NCBI GenBank assembly: GCA_019915015.1
Contig: JAHBBC010000013.1
Location: forward strand, 868,001-932,000
Length of the DNA: 64,000 bases
Direction of reading: 5' to 3'
Source: Auriscalpium vulgare
Taxonomy: Eukaryota; Basidiomycota; Agaricomycetes; Russulales; Auriscalpiaceae
Below are positions 21,416 to 31,039 of this stretch, one piece after another (position 1 is the stretch's first letter; each line of letters opens with the position of its first letter). Under the pieces are notes generated by a model. That model was not told where the DNA came from, searched no databases, and saw only the letters and a program-made list of their open reading frames with translations. Made by a program: the position numbers and the translations under genes.

Positions 21416-22986
21416 TCACCGTTGGTACCGACCCTGTTGTTCGCGGAACCTCTGTCTCACGGCGGCGTCTGTGGAGCTGGGCCACAGAATGAGCGCATCG
21501 TGTGAGTAGTCTGCATCTGCGTTAAAAATGTACCAATATTATCAAAGGATAGTCAACGCTCACATTCCGTTGCCTGAGCACGAGGGGTATTATGTTAGCG
21601 AGGAAGGCAGAAATGAGTCGGTGGAACCTGTGGACGTACGTCGCAGTAGCCCTGCGTGTCGCTATCCATGGGGTACTCGTCTTCGAGCCAGTCTTCCTCC
21701 TCGTCCACCAAAAGTTCCTCGGGGTCGATTTCGCAGCCTCTGCCGTACGGTTCAGACTTCAGGGAAGCGACGTAACTGTCGTGCGTGCTATCCGGCTCCA
21801 AATCGGTATTGCCGCCACACCGGGGGCCGTCCGGGTCCTGTAGCCTCCCAGTCCTCGTCGTCGCCAACGACCCTATATCCACCTGCATGTCAACCGTGTC
21901 GCAGACAGCACGAACACAGTCAATGATGGCAGCGTCCCTTCCGCCACCGTGAACGTAGAGGGGTTACGGGGGAGCACATAAACGAGCATTTGGGGTGAAC
22001 AGCTGCGTGCCCACGCACGGAGGACTGTATGCAATTTTCGCATGGGAGTGTTGTAAAAGGGATGCTGCGTTCGCGGCGATGGGACATGGATAAGGTCGTA
22101 CAAGAGAATGAGGCGAAAGCCACTCTTGATGGGCTTGACCTCGCGCTCCACGCCATTGTACCACGCGTGGACGGATACATGAGAGTCGTCGCCGCCAGCT
22201 GCAGAGGAGTAGGAGTCATCAAGGGAGGAAATCTTGACCGAGCCGCCCTCGAAGCGGCATGGCAGCACGATAGCCATGGACGCGAAACCGCCTTCAGGTA
22301 CAGGTACATTATCGCTGCTAGAAGTTGAGGTCAGTCGACATACAGTAGGATTGGGCTGAAGAACCCACAGCCGTGTCCTTTCGTAGTGAACGCTCACGGA
22401 ACTGGCTTCATACAGGATCATCTTCTTCAGGCGGACCGAGGTCTCGTCTTTGAAGGTAAAGGCGCCCAGCTTCTCGCACACTTGAGGGACCACCGAGGTC
22501 TGGAGCCACTGATCCCAGTCGCCACCCATGACTCTGAACTGACTGGGGCCCAACTCCCAGCTTGGGCGCGACGGAGAGGTGTTCCCCCAGCCATGCAATG
22601 GGCGAAGAAAACCAGGCTCCGGTTCAACGCTGGAACGAACCTGCGAGCCACCGCACAGGGCACGGAGGCGGGCAGCGTCGGCGGCGGACAGCGGCAGATT
22701 GACGGATCCAAATCCGTCGACATGCAAGCCCACATTGGTCTGCCAGTCGTAGGTGGCCTGCATGGCTATTGTGCGGAAGCCGTCGAAACGCGTGTCGAAG
22801 ACTTCGCGTAGGTAAAGCTTAAGGTGAAGCAAAGGTGAAGTCAATCAAAGCTGTCCCATATAAGTTAGTAGTGTAAGGAAGTGCGCGACAGACCTCGAGG
22901 CAGTGTTCTTCCTCGTCATAATCAGAGTCCGAACTGGAGCTGGACGCTGTCTCGGCGGTGGATTGACGAGCGATGGGGTTTGACAT
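21416..22986 (-). CDS. 2OG-Fe(II) oxygenase-like protein, probably non-catalytic, short form
   Basis: Starts at 22986 (MSNPIARQ, Ser/acidic leader), intron 22818-22893, then the oxygenase-like region: 'NVGLHVDGFGSVNLPL', 'KKMILYEAS', 'FASMAIVLPCRFEGGSV', 'AWYNGVEREVKPIKSGFRLILLYDLIH'. Against the paralogue starting at 23854, the first iron-binding motif HQD is replaced by HYE and the distal ligand His (HEVKP) by Arg (REVKP). The 2OG-binding Arg (GFRL) is kept. An intron at 22318-22368 fits the paralogue's splice position. The frame breaks near the G5 run at 21968-21972; the downstream block 'GRDAAIIDCVRAVCD' is in another phase, so one base is missing there or the gene is decaying. The end ('DALILWPSS' to the stop at 21416) corresponds to the middle of the paralogue, so the C-terminal half of the family is absent. 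Confidence 0.6.
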
Positions 22987-23853
22987 TGAAGACAGCGGGA
23001 TCGGGTGATTGGCCGACCGAGTAGTCAGACTGGCGTCGATTTTTGAGATGTTGAGAATAGCGACTGTTAATAGAGGAGAGCGAAAGACGGTCCAGATGCC
23101 TAAGGGGGGTCCAAAGGACGCGATGAAAGGTATGGGGAAGAGGAGTTTGAGGGTGATATTGTCACTTCTTATAGTGGGCCATCGCGTGGCCTGCCTTTGT
23201 CCTACAAAGCACGCGGGAAAGGCGAGGTCACCGAGTCAACTGCGGGGAGAAAGCAAGCGTAAGGCAGTATAATCGATAAACGAACCATGCGGCCTGCGCA
23301 GCTCTTGACATGCCACTGTGACGGTGGTCTGTGTGTCCACAACCACTATGTAAGTAATGAAAATATAATGTAACCCAAAATACTCACCTGCTGGTTTCTT
23401 CGAGCTCAATTATCCGTAAGAAGGTGCCTGGCTTGACTGGTGGCATCCAAAAGCACCCAAATCATTCCCGGTGGAAGTCCTACTAGTAGTTAGTAGCAGC
23501 TTCGACTCTCGGAAGCGCCAGTATCTCAGCCCAGCTATCGAGGAAGCTCGAATATGCGCCTGGTGTGTGCTCACAGTGGTGCGCGGTCAGCCAGGATGAT
23601 GATCCTGACTCGGAGCTTAGGAAGTGGCATAAGTCATAAGTCAGTCACGCCACGGTGGCCCGGTTGGACGGTCGGAGCTCCGTCGGAATCGGTCGGTCAT
23701 CGGACTAGTGGCCCGGCCGGGCGACGCGCTCACGTGCGCGCGGTCGACCCCGGTGCGTTACGTCACTTACCTTACGACGGATGTTTCTCCATCTCTAGGC
23801 GGGCGTAGCTCGAGCGGCATTGACTGCAACTATCTTTGCCTTTTTGCCACAAT
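22987..23853. promoter_or_regulatory. Shared upstream region of two divergent oxygenase-like paralogues
   Basis: 867 bp between the two start codons. No coding region is supported. It probably arose with an inverted duplication of the gene pair and carries both promoters. Confidence 0.4.
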
Positions 23854-25043
23854 ATGTCGGACGCCGAGGAAGATCCAGAACTTCAAGGCGACTCAGACTC
23901 GGAGGAGAGCGAGGTGGAAGAGCTAGAGGAAACTGTTAAAGTGCGTTGATAGCAGCTCGCCGTTTCTTCCACACAACATGAAGCACCCTACAGGATGCGC
24001 TACGAGATGTTCTGGACAGCTCGTTCAATTTCTCAGGGACGTATGCCGTATCGTCGAAGTACGAATTTGCCTGTAATCCCGGTCTCACTGTGGACGGCTT
24101 CGGAACCATCGCCCTACCTCTCGTCCCTACTGAAGCCGTGCGCCTACGGGAGTTTTGCAATCGTGCACCTTTTGGCAAGGGAGACCGCACGGTCATAGAC
24201 AGGATTGTGCGCGACACATGGGAGCTCGATCCCAGGCACATACGATTCCTCAATCCGTCCTGGGATCTTTGGGTTCGCGACACGGTTTTGCCTGCTGTAT
24301 GCACGGGCTTCGCCACGATGCGAGTTCTACAAGATGCTGCTATACGAGACAGGGTCACAGTGCGTGCCAAGCCTTTTGCTTTTCGCCCGCCCGCCTGATC
24401 CGTTTACCTCAGCTTCCACCCTCATCAAGAGTGAGTCAGCAGCGTCCCTCCTTTGAACCATGCTGATTTCAGGCAGTACGGAAAAATCCAATGGCATGTT
24501 TGCGACCGTTGTCATCGTCCTGCCGTCCCAGTTCGGAGGCGGAGAAGTCCACGTTACGCATGGAACGCAGCAAAAGGTCTTCGACGCATCAAACGATAGT
24601 GCATTTAGCACGACCGTTCTCGCGTGGTACACCGACGTCATGCACGAAGTGAAGCCTGTTACCAGCGGGTACCGTCTCGCCCTATCGTACAACCTCATAC
24701 ACTCTTCGCGCTCGGCTGCGCCGGCTGCGCCTCCCTTGACAATGCCATGGCGGACCTAGAGCGCGTGCTGCGGGCTTGGAAGCATGCCGACAACGAAGCT
24801 GGCGAATGCGGAGGGGATCCACCACCGGAGAAGCTCGCATACATTCTCCAGCACCAATACTCGCATGCAAATCTCTCCTTCGACAAGCTCAAAGGCCGCG
24901 ATGCAGGTCTTGTTCTGAATCTTCGGGATGCCTCTGAGCGTCTAGGATTCTGCCTCGCGTTGGGAAGCCTAAAGTACACCGAGATCGGCCTTCCGGACAA
25001 CGATGGGTACGACTCGGACAGGCACGTAGGCATGGAGGAAGTC

Positions 25044-25048
25044 GAAGA
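25044..25048. repeat. Left 5-bp target-site duplication of the copia element
   Basis: GAAGA directly before TGATG at the start of the LTR; repeated at 31035-31039. Five bp is the usual duplication for Ty1/copia integrases. Confidence 0.92.
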
Positions 25049-25532
25049 TGATGAAACACAACTTAGAGAGACGTTAGTCTATACTCAGTCTGTGATGTGA
25101 AAAGACTATATTGCAGTACCTTAGAGAGACGTTAGTCTATACTACAAGTGAGTTAGTAAAGAGAAGACTCCTAAGTATGCATAGGAATGCTCACCTCAGT
25201 CTGTGATGTGAAAAGACTGAGGTATCTGAGCGAAGAAAGGAGCCCTTTTATACTACTTGGGGCTCTGCATATCAACCAATCAGAAATTGTGTAGTAAGCA
25301 TAAAGCATATGTGTAAGACATAATGTGTAAGAATCAGTCAGCTTGCACAGCATCAGTAAGTACATCAGTCATCCTAGGAGATAGGAGTTAAGACCTGAGT
25401 AAGCGTATAGCAATCCTGTACAGTAGCTATTCTAGACTATTCTACAATGTTCCATGATCAAACAAGTCCAGATCGTTCTAGATCATTCCATAGTATTTGT
25501 CATGAGACTAGCGTCATCACCAAATTCCAACA
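25049..25532 (-). repeat. copia 3' LTR
   Basis: 484 bp, TG...CA. Contains duplicated words (CTTAGAGAGACGTTAGTCTA twice; CAGTCTGTGATGTGAAAAGA twice) that look like internal enhancer-type repeats. Confidence 0.93.
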
Positions 25533-25541
25533 CTCCCACTT
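25533..25541 (-). other. Polypurine tract of the copia element
   Basis: AAGTGGGAG on the minus strand directly abuts the 3' LTR. This is the expected site and composition for plus-strand DNA priming. Confidence 0.75.
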
Positions 25542-25568
25542 GATGGGCTAGTCGAATAGTGACAAGCA

Positions 25569-26730
25569 CTAGTCCTTGCGACGAGTCAAACCCATGCTCC
25601 CACTGAACCGAGTAAGTAGCTCATAAGGCAACGACTTGGTCAAAGCATCAGAGACGTTCTCAGCCGATGGGGTTGGTACAAGGCGAACAAGTCCCTTTGC
25701 CACGCACTCCCGGATGAAGTGGTATTTAACCTCTACATGCTTCATGTTCCTACCAACCATGGGATTTTCTGCCGTAAGAATAGCAGCTCGATTATCGCAT
25801 CGCATGTCGATAGGAGTGGGATCCGGTAGTCCAAGCTCAGAGTACAAGTTGTAGTACCACTGCAACTGCTTTGCAGCCTCCGCCATAGAGATGTATTCCG
25901 ATTGAGCTGTGGATTGGGAAGTAGTAGCTTGCTTCCGCGACATCCAGGAAATAGCTCCTCCAGCCAGTTTAACAACAAAGGCTGAAATGGAAGTCCTATC
26001 GTCTCTATTCTCAGCATGGTCAGAGTCCGTGTATGAAAGCAGTTGAGCTTCCTCTGATAAGCCATTGTAGACAAGCTTGTAGTCAAGGGTGCCTTTGATA
26101 TACCGCAAGACGTACTTCGCCATCTTCAGATGCATTTCAGTGGGATTCGCACTGTACTGTGCTAGGCGTGCAATAGCATATGCCGCGTCTGGACGAGTGC
26201 CAATGGCAAAGTACATCATACTGCCAATAAGCGACTGGTAATAACTCCGACGTGCATTGTCCACTTCTTCAGTAGACGCTATCAAAACACAGCCCGCAGG
26301 TAGAGGGGTTCGAGCAGGGTTCGCGTCCTTCATCCCAAATCTATCAAGGACTTCTTCCAGATATGTCTTCTGGTCGATTGTCAATGTCCTTTTGCGCCTA
26401 TCTCTTGTGATACGTATGCCAAGGAATTCTTTCAACTCCCCTAAGTCTGACATCTCATATCGAGTCTTAAGCAAGGCTTTGATTCGAGTGATCTCTGGGA
26501 GCGAATTGCCCATGATAGCCATATCGTCGACATACAGCACCAAAATGGTAACTGTGTTCCCCTCCTGTCGCCGATAGACATAGACACCAGTATCCGAATA
26601 GGTCCTGGTGAATCCAATTTCCTTCAAGAGAGCATCGATTTGGACGTTCCATACTCTGGACGCCTGCTTCAAGCCGTAGATAGCTTTCAGCAATCGAACT
26701 ACCTTGTCCTCTAACCTGGGATCAGGAACC
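25569..26730 (-). CDS. copia reverse transcriptase (C-terminal) and RNase H
   Basis: Continues the polyprotein one base out of phase (open back to 26900, real coding from about 26725). It shows 'VVRLLKAIYGLKQASRVW', the catalytic 'LYVDDMAI' box, 'YEMSDLGELKEFLGI', 'SYYQSLIGSMMYFAIGTRPD', and RNase H motifs 'SYTDSDHAENRDDRTS' and 'SQSTAQSEYISMAEA', then 'VKYHFIRECV'. Ends at 25569, 36 bp before the 3' LTR. Without frame correction this half has no start codon of its own. Confidence 0.9.
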
Positions 26731-29700
26731 TTCTGGTTGCTCCATGAAGATCTCTTCATCCAGTTCGCCATGTAAGAACGCCGACTTGACGTCCATACCA
26801 TGAATTTCCCAATCTTCAAGCGCGGCCAACGCAAGAAGGAAACGTATAGTTTCAAAGCGGGCGACTGGACTGAAAGTTTCCGTGTAATCGACCCCTTCAA
26901 CCTGTGTAAATCCCTTTGCTACAAGTCGTGCACGATAAACGCCATTGGACTTGAGCTTAAACACCCAACGATTTTTAATGACTTTTCTATTCTTTGGTCT
27001 GTCCACCAGTTCCCAAGTACCAAGCTTATTCAGCTGGTCCAATTCATACCGACACGCCTCCCACCATTTGGAAAAATCTCGCGATGCCATAGCCTCTGTG
27101 TAGGTTTTGGGATCGTGACCAACCATGAGATCTAACAGAGCGTGGAGATTAGGAGCTTCAAAGTCCAGCTGACGCACAAGTCCTTGTGTATCAGGCAATC
27201 GCCGTCGAAGATCCAGCTGTTCAACTTGAAGTGCAGTTAAGCCATCATACTGATCGCCGAGCCTTGCAGCTCTTTGACCAGCATTTGCACGTCGTGGACG
27301 CGCTGGTGGTGTCACTGCTTCAGCGATAGGTGGAGATTCTTCTAACGGTGGGACTCTATGCCTAAGTGCTTCATTATCAACTCTAGCATTGGTTGCGCGA
27401 CGAGGTGGTGTGCGAGGTGGAGCAGGAGGTGGAGGCGTATGTGGTCGTGATGGTGGTGGTGTAGCAGGTGGTGTTTTAACCTTAGAATCGTCTTTCTCTA
27501 TTTTGGGTGCTGGATCCTCATCTGGATCCGAGTCATCTCCAGCTGCGTTAACTGGAGGAGCGGGCACAGGCCTCCGTTCAGGAGTGAAGTCCTCATCATT
27601 GATTAAATCAGAGAGACTTAGGTGTTGAGTAGGAGGATCAGGAGCGCTTGGGGGCGCTTTCTGGGTTGGTCTTGAAATGAAGGAAGTCTCATCAAATGTT
27701 GCTTCGCCAGACAACACAATGGACCGGGTGGCAGGATTCCAGAAACGGTAACCTTTTGAACCATCCTCGTAACCCACAAACGTCATTTCTTTGGCATTAG
27801 GTTCCAATTTATGACGATGTTCCTTCTGAATGTGCACGTAGGCTTTGCAGCCAAAAACGCGAAAGTACGCAACGTCAGGAATGTGACCAGCACTCCATAC
27901 CTCCATTGGCGTCTTCCATTTCAACGTACGGGTGGGAGTGCGATTGTAGACATGAACAGCAGTCTCAACCGCGCATTGCCAGAACCCAAGAGACAAGCCT
28001 GCATGATGAAGCATAGACAGGGCTTTCTCCATGATGGTACGATTCCAGCGCTCCGCACGTCCGTTCTGTTGTGGCGTGTAAGGCATGGTTTTATGATGCG
28101 TGATGCCCAGTTCTTTAAAGCGTTTATCCAAGATAGTATTTATATATTCCCCTCCTCGATCAGAGTGAAAGATCACTAGCTTGACACTAGTTTCCTTCTC
28201 AGCTCTGGCCAGGAATGTCTCAAATGCCAGGAGAAAATCTGACTTTCGCTTGAGGAACATAGCAACTCCTTTGTTACTGAAGTCGTCGAGGAATGTCGCA
28301 ATATATGTGAATCCTTGGATAGACTGCACACGCATAGGTCCGACTAGATCCGAATGGATTTTGCCAAGAACCCTGGTGGCACGCTTATCTGAACTAGGGT
28401 AGGTCTGGCGAGTGCTCTTGCCAAGCTCACATCCATGACAGGGTTTAGTAGCCACTGTAGCATGGTCTATGACAATCCCTTTGACAACTTCAGAAGTAAG
28501 TCGTTTCAGGGCGCCATGTGACATATGAGCAAAGCGTCCATGAGCAATGTCAACCGAGACCGCATCTTTAACCGTCGCCTCATGAACCGCAGGTTTAGGC
28601 GTAAGCTCCAACCAATAAAACTGATCGTGCTTTTGGCCAATACCATAGGTTATGCCAGCGCGTTCTATTGTACACACTCCTGTAGAACCACGTAGAAGCA
28701 CATCAAACTTCTGGTTCAACAGTGTAGTCACCGATATGTATCGATGAGCGGCTTTAGGTGCAAAAAGCACATTCTTAAGCGTGACCGCAACACGCTTCCC
28801 ATCCACATCTGTCCACGCATTGACAGTGCCCGTCCCATAGAAGTGCATAGCCTGGGCAGTACTATCACCAACGGCAATATGTCCAGGTTTTTCTAGGGGC
28901 GTGTACTGGGCAAAGTCTGTACGTGTATGTGTAATATGGTGAGAGCAACCACTGTCAAGCATCCAGCGATTCTTATCAGGCGAGAGGTACCAGGCAACAG
29001 CGACTTCATTGGAGGACGAGGCCTCAACAATTAGAGCATTTACAGAGGGTTTACTACTACCTCCGCCGCCGCCACTACTGTCCCCTCCCTTCTTCTTGTC
29101 GCCAGCTTCATCAGCCTGTTTCTTGCGACAATTGGCCTCCCAGTGACCCTTCTTGTGACAGTACTTGCACTTGCCCTTCTCCACCTTCTGCTTTCCTTTG
29201 GCTTTGGCAGCCGCAGAATTAACAGTGGCAGCGATGGTGGAGTCTGCCTTTATGCTAGCCTCTTTGCCAAGGATGCGAGTAGTGATCTCAGCAGGAGTGG
29301 CAGTTTTAAGGTCACTGAAGGAATCAAGGGTAAGATCCCTAAATGCCTTGTAGGAATCTGGGAGGGCCTTGAGGAGGAAGTACGCGTGTTGGATGGGTGT
29401 AACAGTTATGCCATTCTTCTTGAGATTCTCATACTGCTGATCAAAGTCATTGATCTGAGGTCCAAGAGGTTTGGTATCGATGAGACGGGTGGAAAGGTAG
29501 AGGTCAAATTGGGTGAAGATGGTGCGAGTGCCGGGTTTGGAATAGGATGTTTTGAGAAATTTCCAGGCATCAGAAGAGTGGTCATCGTTGCCCACTTTGT
29601 TCTTCAAGGCTGGTGCCAGGGATGCTTTAATGTATCCAAGCGCCACATCATCTTCTTCATCCCATACTGCCTCTGCCTCCACCTCAGTTGCAGTAGGATT

Positions 29701-29856
29701 GTCTGGATCTGCAGCTTTGGGAGATGGCTTGGAGCCACTGGTGTACCTCCAGAGCTTCTTGACTTTAAGAAAGGCCATCATATCATCTTGCCAAAGGGCA
29801 TAGTTGCTGTTTCCAGCTAGGATGGTAAATCCTTTGGGAAGTAATTCTCCAGACAT
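26722..29856 (-). CDS. copia Gag-protease-integrase-RT (N-terminal) polyprotein
   Basis: 1,044 residues. In order: a Gag region with the UBN2-type pattern ('NYALWQDDMMAFL', about 17-110), a CCHC zinc knuckle 'CKYCHKKGHWEANC' (230-243), the aspartic protease motif 'WMLDSG' (about 298-303), a GAG-pre-integrase zinc segment (H...H...'CHGCELGKS'), the integrase core with 'HSDLVGP', 'HSDRGGEY' and 'PQQNGRAERWNRT', a Pro-rich linker, and the start of reverse transcriptase ('WELVDRPKNRKVIKNRWVFKLK', 'DVKSAFLHGELDEE'). It ends at a premature stop after 'MEQPEG', exactly where copia RT should continue. The next frame carries on, so a single +1 shift near 26725 separates the two parts. Confidence 0.93.
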   Translation of the reverse strand: MSGELLPKGFTILAGNSNYALWQDDMMAFLKVKKLWRYTSGSKPSPKAADPDNPTATEVEAEAVWDEEDDVALGYIKASLAPALKNKVGNDDHSSDAWKFLKTSYSKPGTRTIFTQFDLYLSTRLIDTKPLGPQINDFDQQYENLKKNGITVTPIQHAYFLLKALPDSYKAFRDLTLDSFSDLKTATPAEITTRILGKEASIKADSTIAATVNSAAAKAKGKQKVEKGKCKYCHKKGHWEANCRKKQADEAGDKKKGGDSSGGGGGSSKPSVNALIVEASSSNEVAVAWYLSPDKNRWMLDSGCSHHITHTRTDFAQYTPLEKPGHIAVGDSTAQAMHFYGTGTVNAWTDVDGKRVAVTLKNVLFAPKAAHRYISVTTLLNQKFDVLLRGSTGVCTIERAGITYGIGQKHDQFYWLELTPKPAVHEATVKDAVSVDIAHGRFAHMSHGALKRLTSEVVKGIVIDHATVATKPCHGCELGKSTRQTYPSSDKRATRVLGKIHSDLVGPMRVQSIQGFTYIATFLDDFSNKGVAMFLKRKSDFLLAFETFLARAEKETSVKLVIFHSDRGGEYINTILDKRFKELGITHHKTMPYTPQQNGRAERWNRTIMEKALSMLHHAGLSLGFWQCAVETAVHVYNRTPTRTLKWKTPMEVWSAGHIPDVAYFRVFGCKAYVHIQKEHRHKLEPNAKEMTFVGYEDGSKGYRFWNPATRSIVLSGEATFDETSFISRPTQKAPPSAPDPPTQHLSLSDLINDEDFTPERRPVPAPPVNAAGDDSDPDEDPAPKIEKDDSKVKTPPATPPPSRPHTPPPPAPPRTPPRRATNARVDNEALRHRVPPLEESPPIAEAVTPPARPRRANAGQRAARLGDQYDGLTALQVEQLDLRRRLPDTQGLVRQLDFEAPNLHALLDLMVGHDPKTYTEAMASRDFSKWWEACRYELDQLNKLGTWELVDRPKNRKVIKNRWVFKLKSNGVYRARLVAKGFTQVEGVDYTETFSPVARFETIRFLLALAALEDWEIHGMDVKSAFLHGELDEEIFMEQPEGS

Positions 29857-30538
29857 GTGTAGAGCGAATGATCTGGGTTTGAGGAGCAGTCAGACCCAGA
29901 TTCTTTAAGAAGTTCAAGACGACGTCAACCCTATGTGCTGTATCTCTAAGCCAGAACCCTAAGGTCCTGTCCTGCCCATGTCCATGTGCGCATATACAGT
30001 ACAATTACAGTACTTGTATGCAAATTTGTGGTTAGGATGAAACGAGAATGCACCAAGGTACACCTCCGGATCCTAATTAAAGCCTAGATGGTTGGGCTCC
30101 ACAAATCTAAGTACTTATAGTAGCGCACTGCAGTTGTAACAGGTGCTCCTGGGTGGATTGACTACCGCCCTCAGGATTGGGACACCAAAACTGCTTCCCA
30201 CTTAAGGGACAGACAGCCAACAGTTCAGTGGACCTATGGTTCCCCCAGGCTTCCCCAGGTTCCCCTAAGCCCGTAGTGGACTCTTCTGGTTCGACACAGT
30301 TGTGGTCTACACCAGGGTAGGTAATTGTACAGTATGCGCACAGAGGGACAGGGCAGAAGGGCTCACGCTGACTTCTGGCATCGCCATGCCTCCGTCATCA
30401 GCGCTCGCGTAACCCCAAAGGGGCGAGAGCACAATGGCAGCTCAATGAAGAGCTCCAAGATAGGGCGCGAGTGGGAAGATGATGGTAGACTCGCCTTGAT
30501 AAAAAGCAAAGTAACTTCTTGTAGCAGGTGTTCAGGCA
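29857..30538 (-). other. Untranslated leader of the copia element
   Basis: About 680 nt between primer site and Gag start codon with no supported frame. It probably carries packaging and dimerisation signals. Confidence 0.6.
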
Positions 30539-30550
30539 GGGCCCATAACC
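30539..30550 (-). other. Primer-binding site: half-tRNA initiator methionine
   Basis: On the minus strand the 12 bases directly after the 5' LTR read GGTTATGGGCCC. They are exactly complementary to the anticodon stem-loop of eukaryotic initiator tRNA-Met (GGGCCCATAACC). Copia-type elements use a cleaved internal half of this tRNA instead of its 3' end. Confidence 0.8.
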
Positions 30551-31034
30551 TGATGAAACACAACTTAGAGAGACGTTAGTCTATACTCAGTCTGTGATGT
30601 GAAAAGACTATATTGCAGTACCTTAGAGAGACGTTAGTCTATACTACAAGTGAGTTAGTAAAGAGAAGACTCCTAAGTATGCATAGGAATGCTCACCTCA
30701 GTCTGTGATGTGAAAAGACTGAGGTATCTGAGCGAAGAAAGGAGCCCTTTTATACTACTTGGGGCTCTGCATATCAACCAATCAGAAATTGTGTAGTAAG
30801 CATAAAGCATATGTGTAAGACATAATGTGTAAGAATCAGTCAGCTTGCACAGCATCAGTAAGTACATCAGTCATCCTAGGAGATAGGAGTTAAGACCTGA
30901 GTAAGCGTATAGCAATCCTGTACAGTAGCTATTCTAGACTATTCTACAATGTTCCATGATCAAACAAGTCCAGATCGTTCTAGATCATTCCATAGTATTT
31001 GTCATGAGACTAGCGTCATCACCAAATTCCAACA
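30551..31034 (-). repeat. copia 5' LTR
   Basis: 484 bp; matches 25049-25532 base for base as far as I can read. As the upstream LTR it should drive transcription toward lower coordinates. Confidence 0.93.
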
Positions 31035-31039
31035 GAAGA
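31035..31039. repeat. Right 5-bp target-site duplication of the copia element
   Basis: GAAGA, identical to 25044-25048. The host reading frame resumes here. Confidence 0.92.

Larger units (their letters stand above)
25049..31034 (-). mobile_element. Young Ty1/copia LTR retrotransposon
   Basis: 5,986 bp, transcribed from the minus strand. Two 484-bp LTRs (25049-25532 and 30551-31034) start TG and end CA and show no difference by eye. They are flanked by the 5-bp duplication GAAGA. Internal parts in transcription order: half-tRNA-iMet primer site, about 680-nt leader, gag-protease-integrase-reverse transcriptase frame, a +1 frame break within reverse transcriptase, the remaining RT and RNase H, and a polypurine tract. 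The integrase-before-RT order defines copia. Identical LTRs mean insertion was very recent relative to the host mutation rate. The frameshift makes this copy non-autonomous unless it is a sequencing error. Confidence 0.95.

Noticed and set aside
24413..24430. Initial reading of the HPHQD microexon as intron
   Set aside because: Splicing it in from both sides restores frame and gives the H-x-D iron motif expected of the family, so it is kept as an 18-nt exon.
26715..26735. Programmed Ty1-style +1 frameshift
   Set aside because: Programmed shifts occur between gag and pol. This break is inside the RT domain, with no obvious slippery heptamer.
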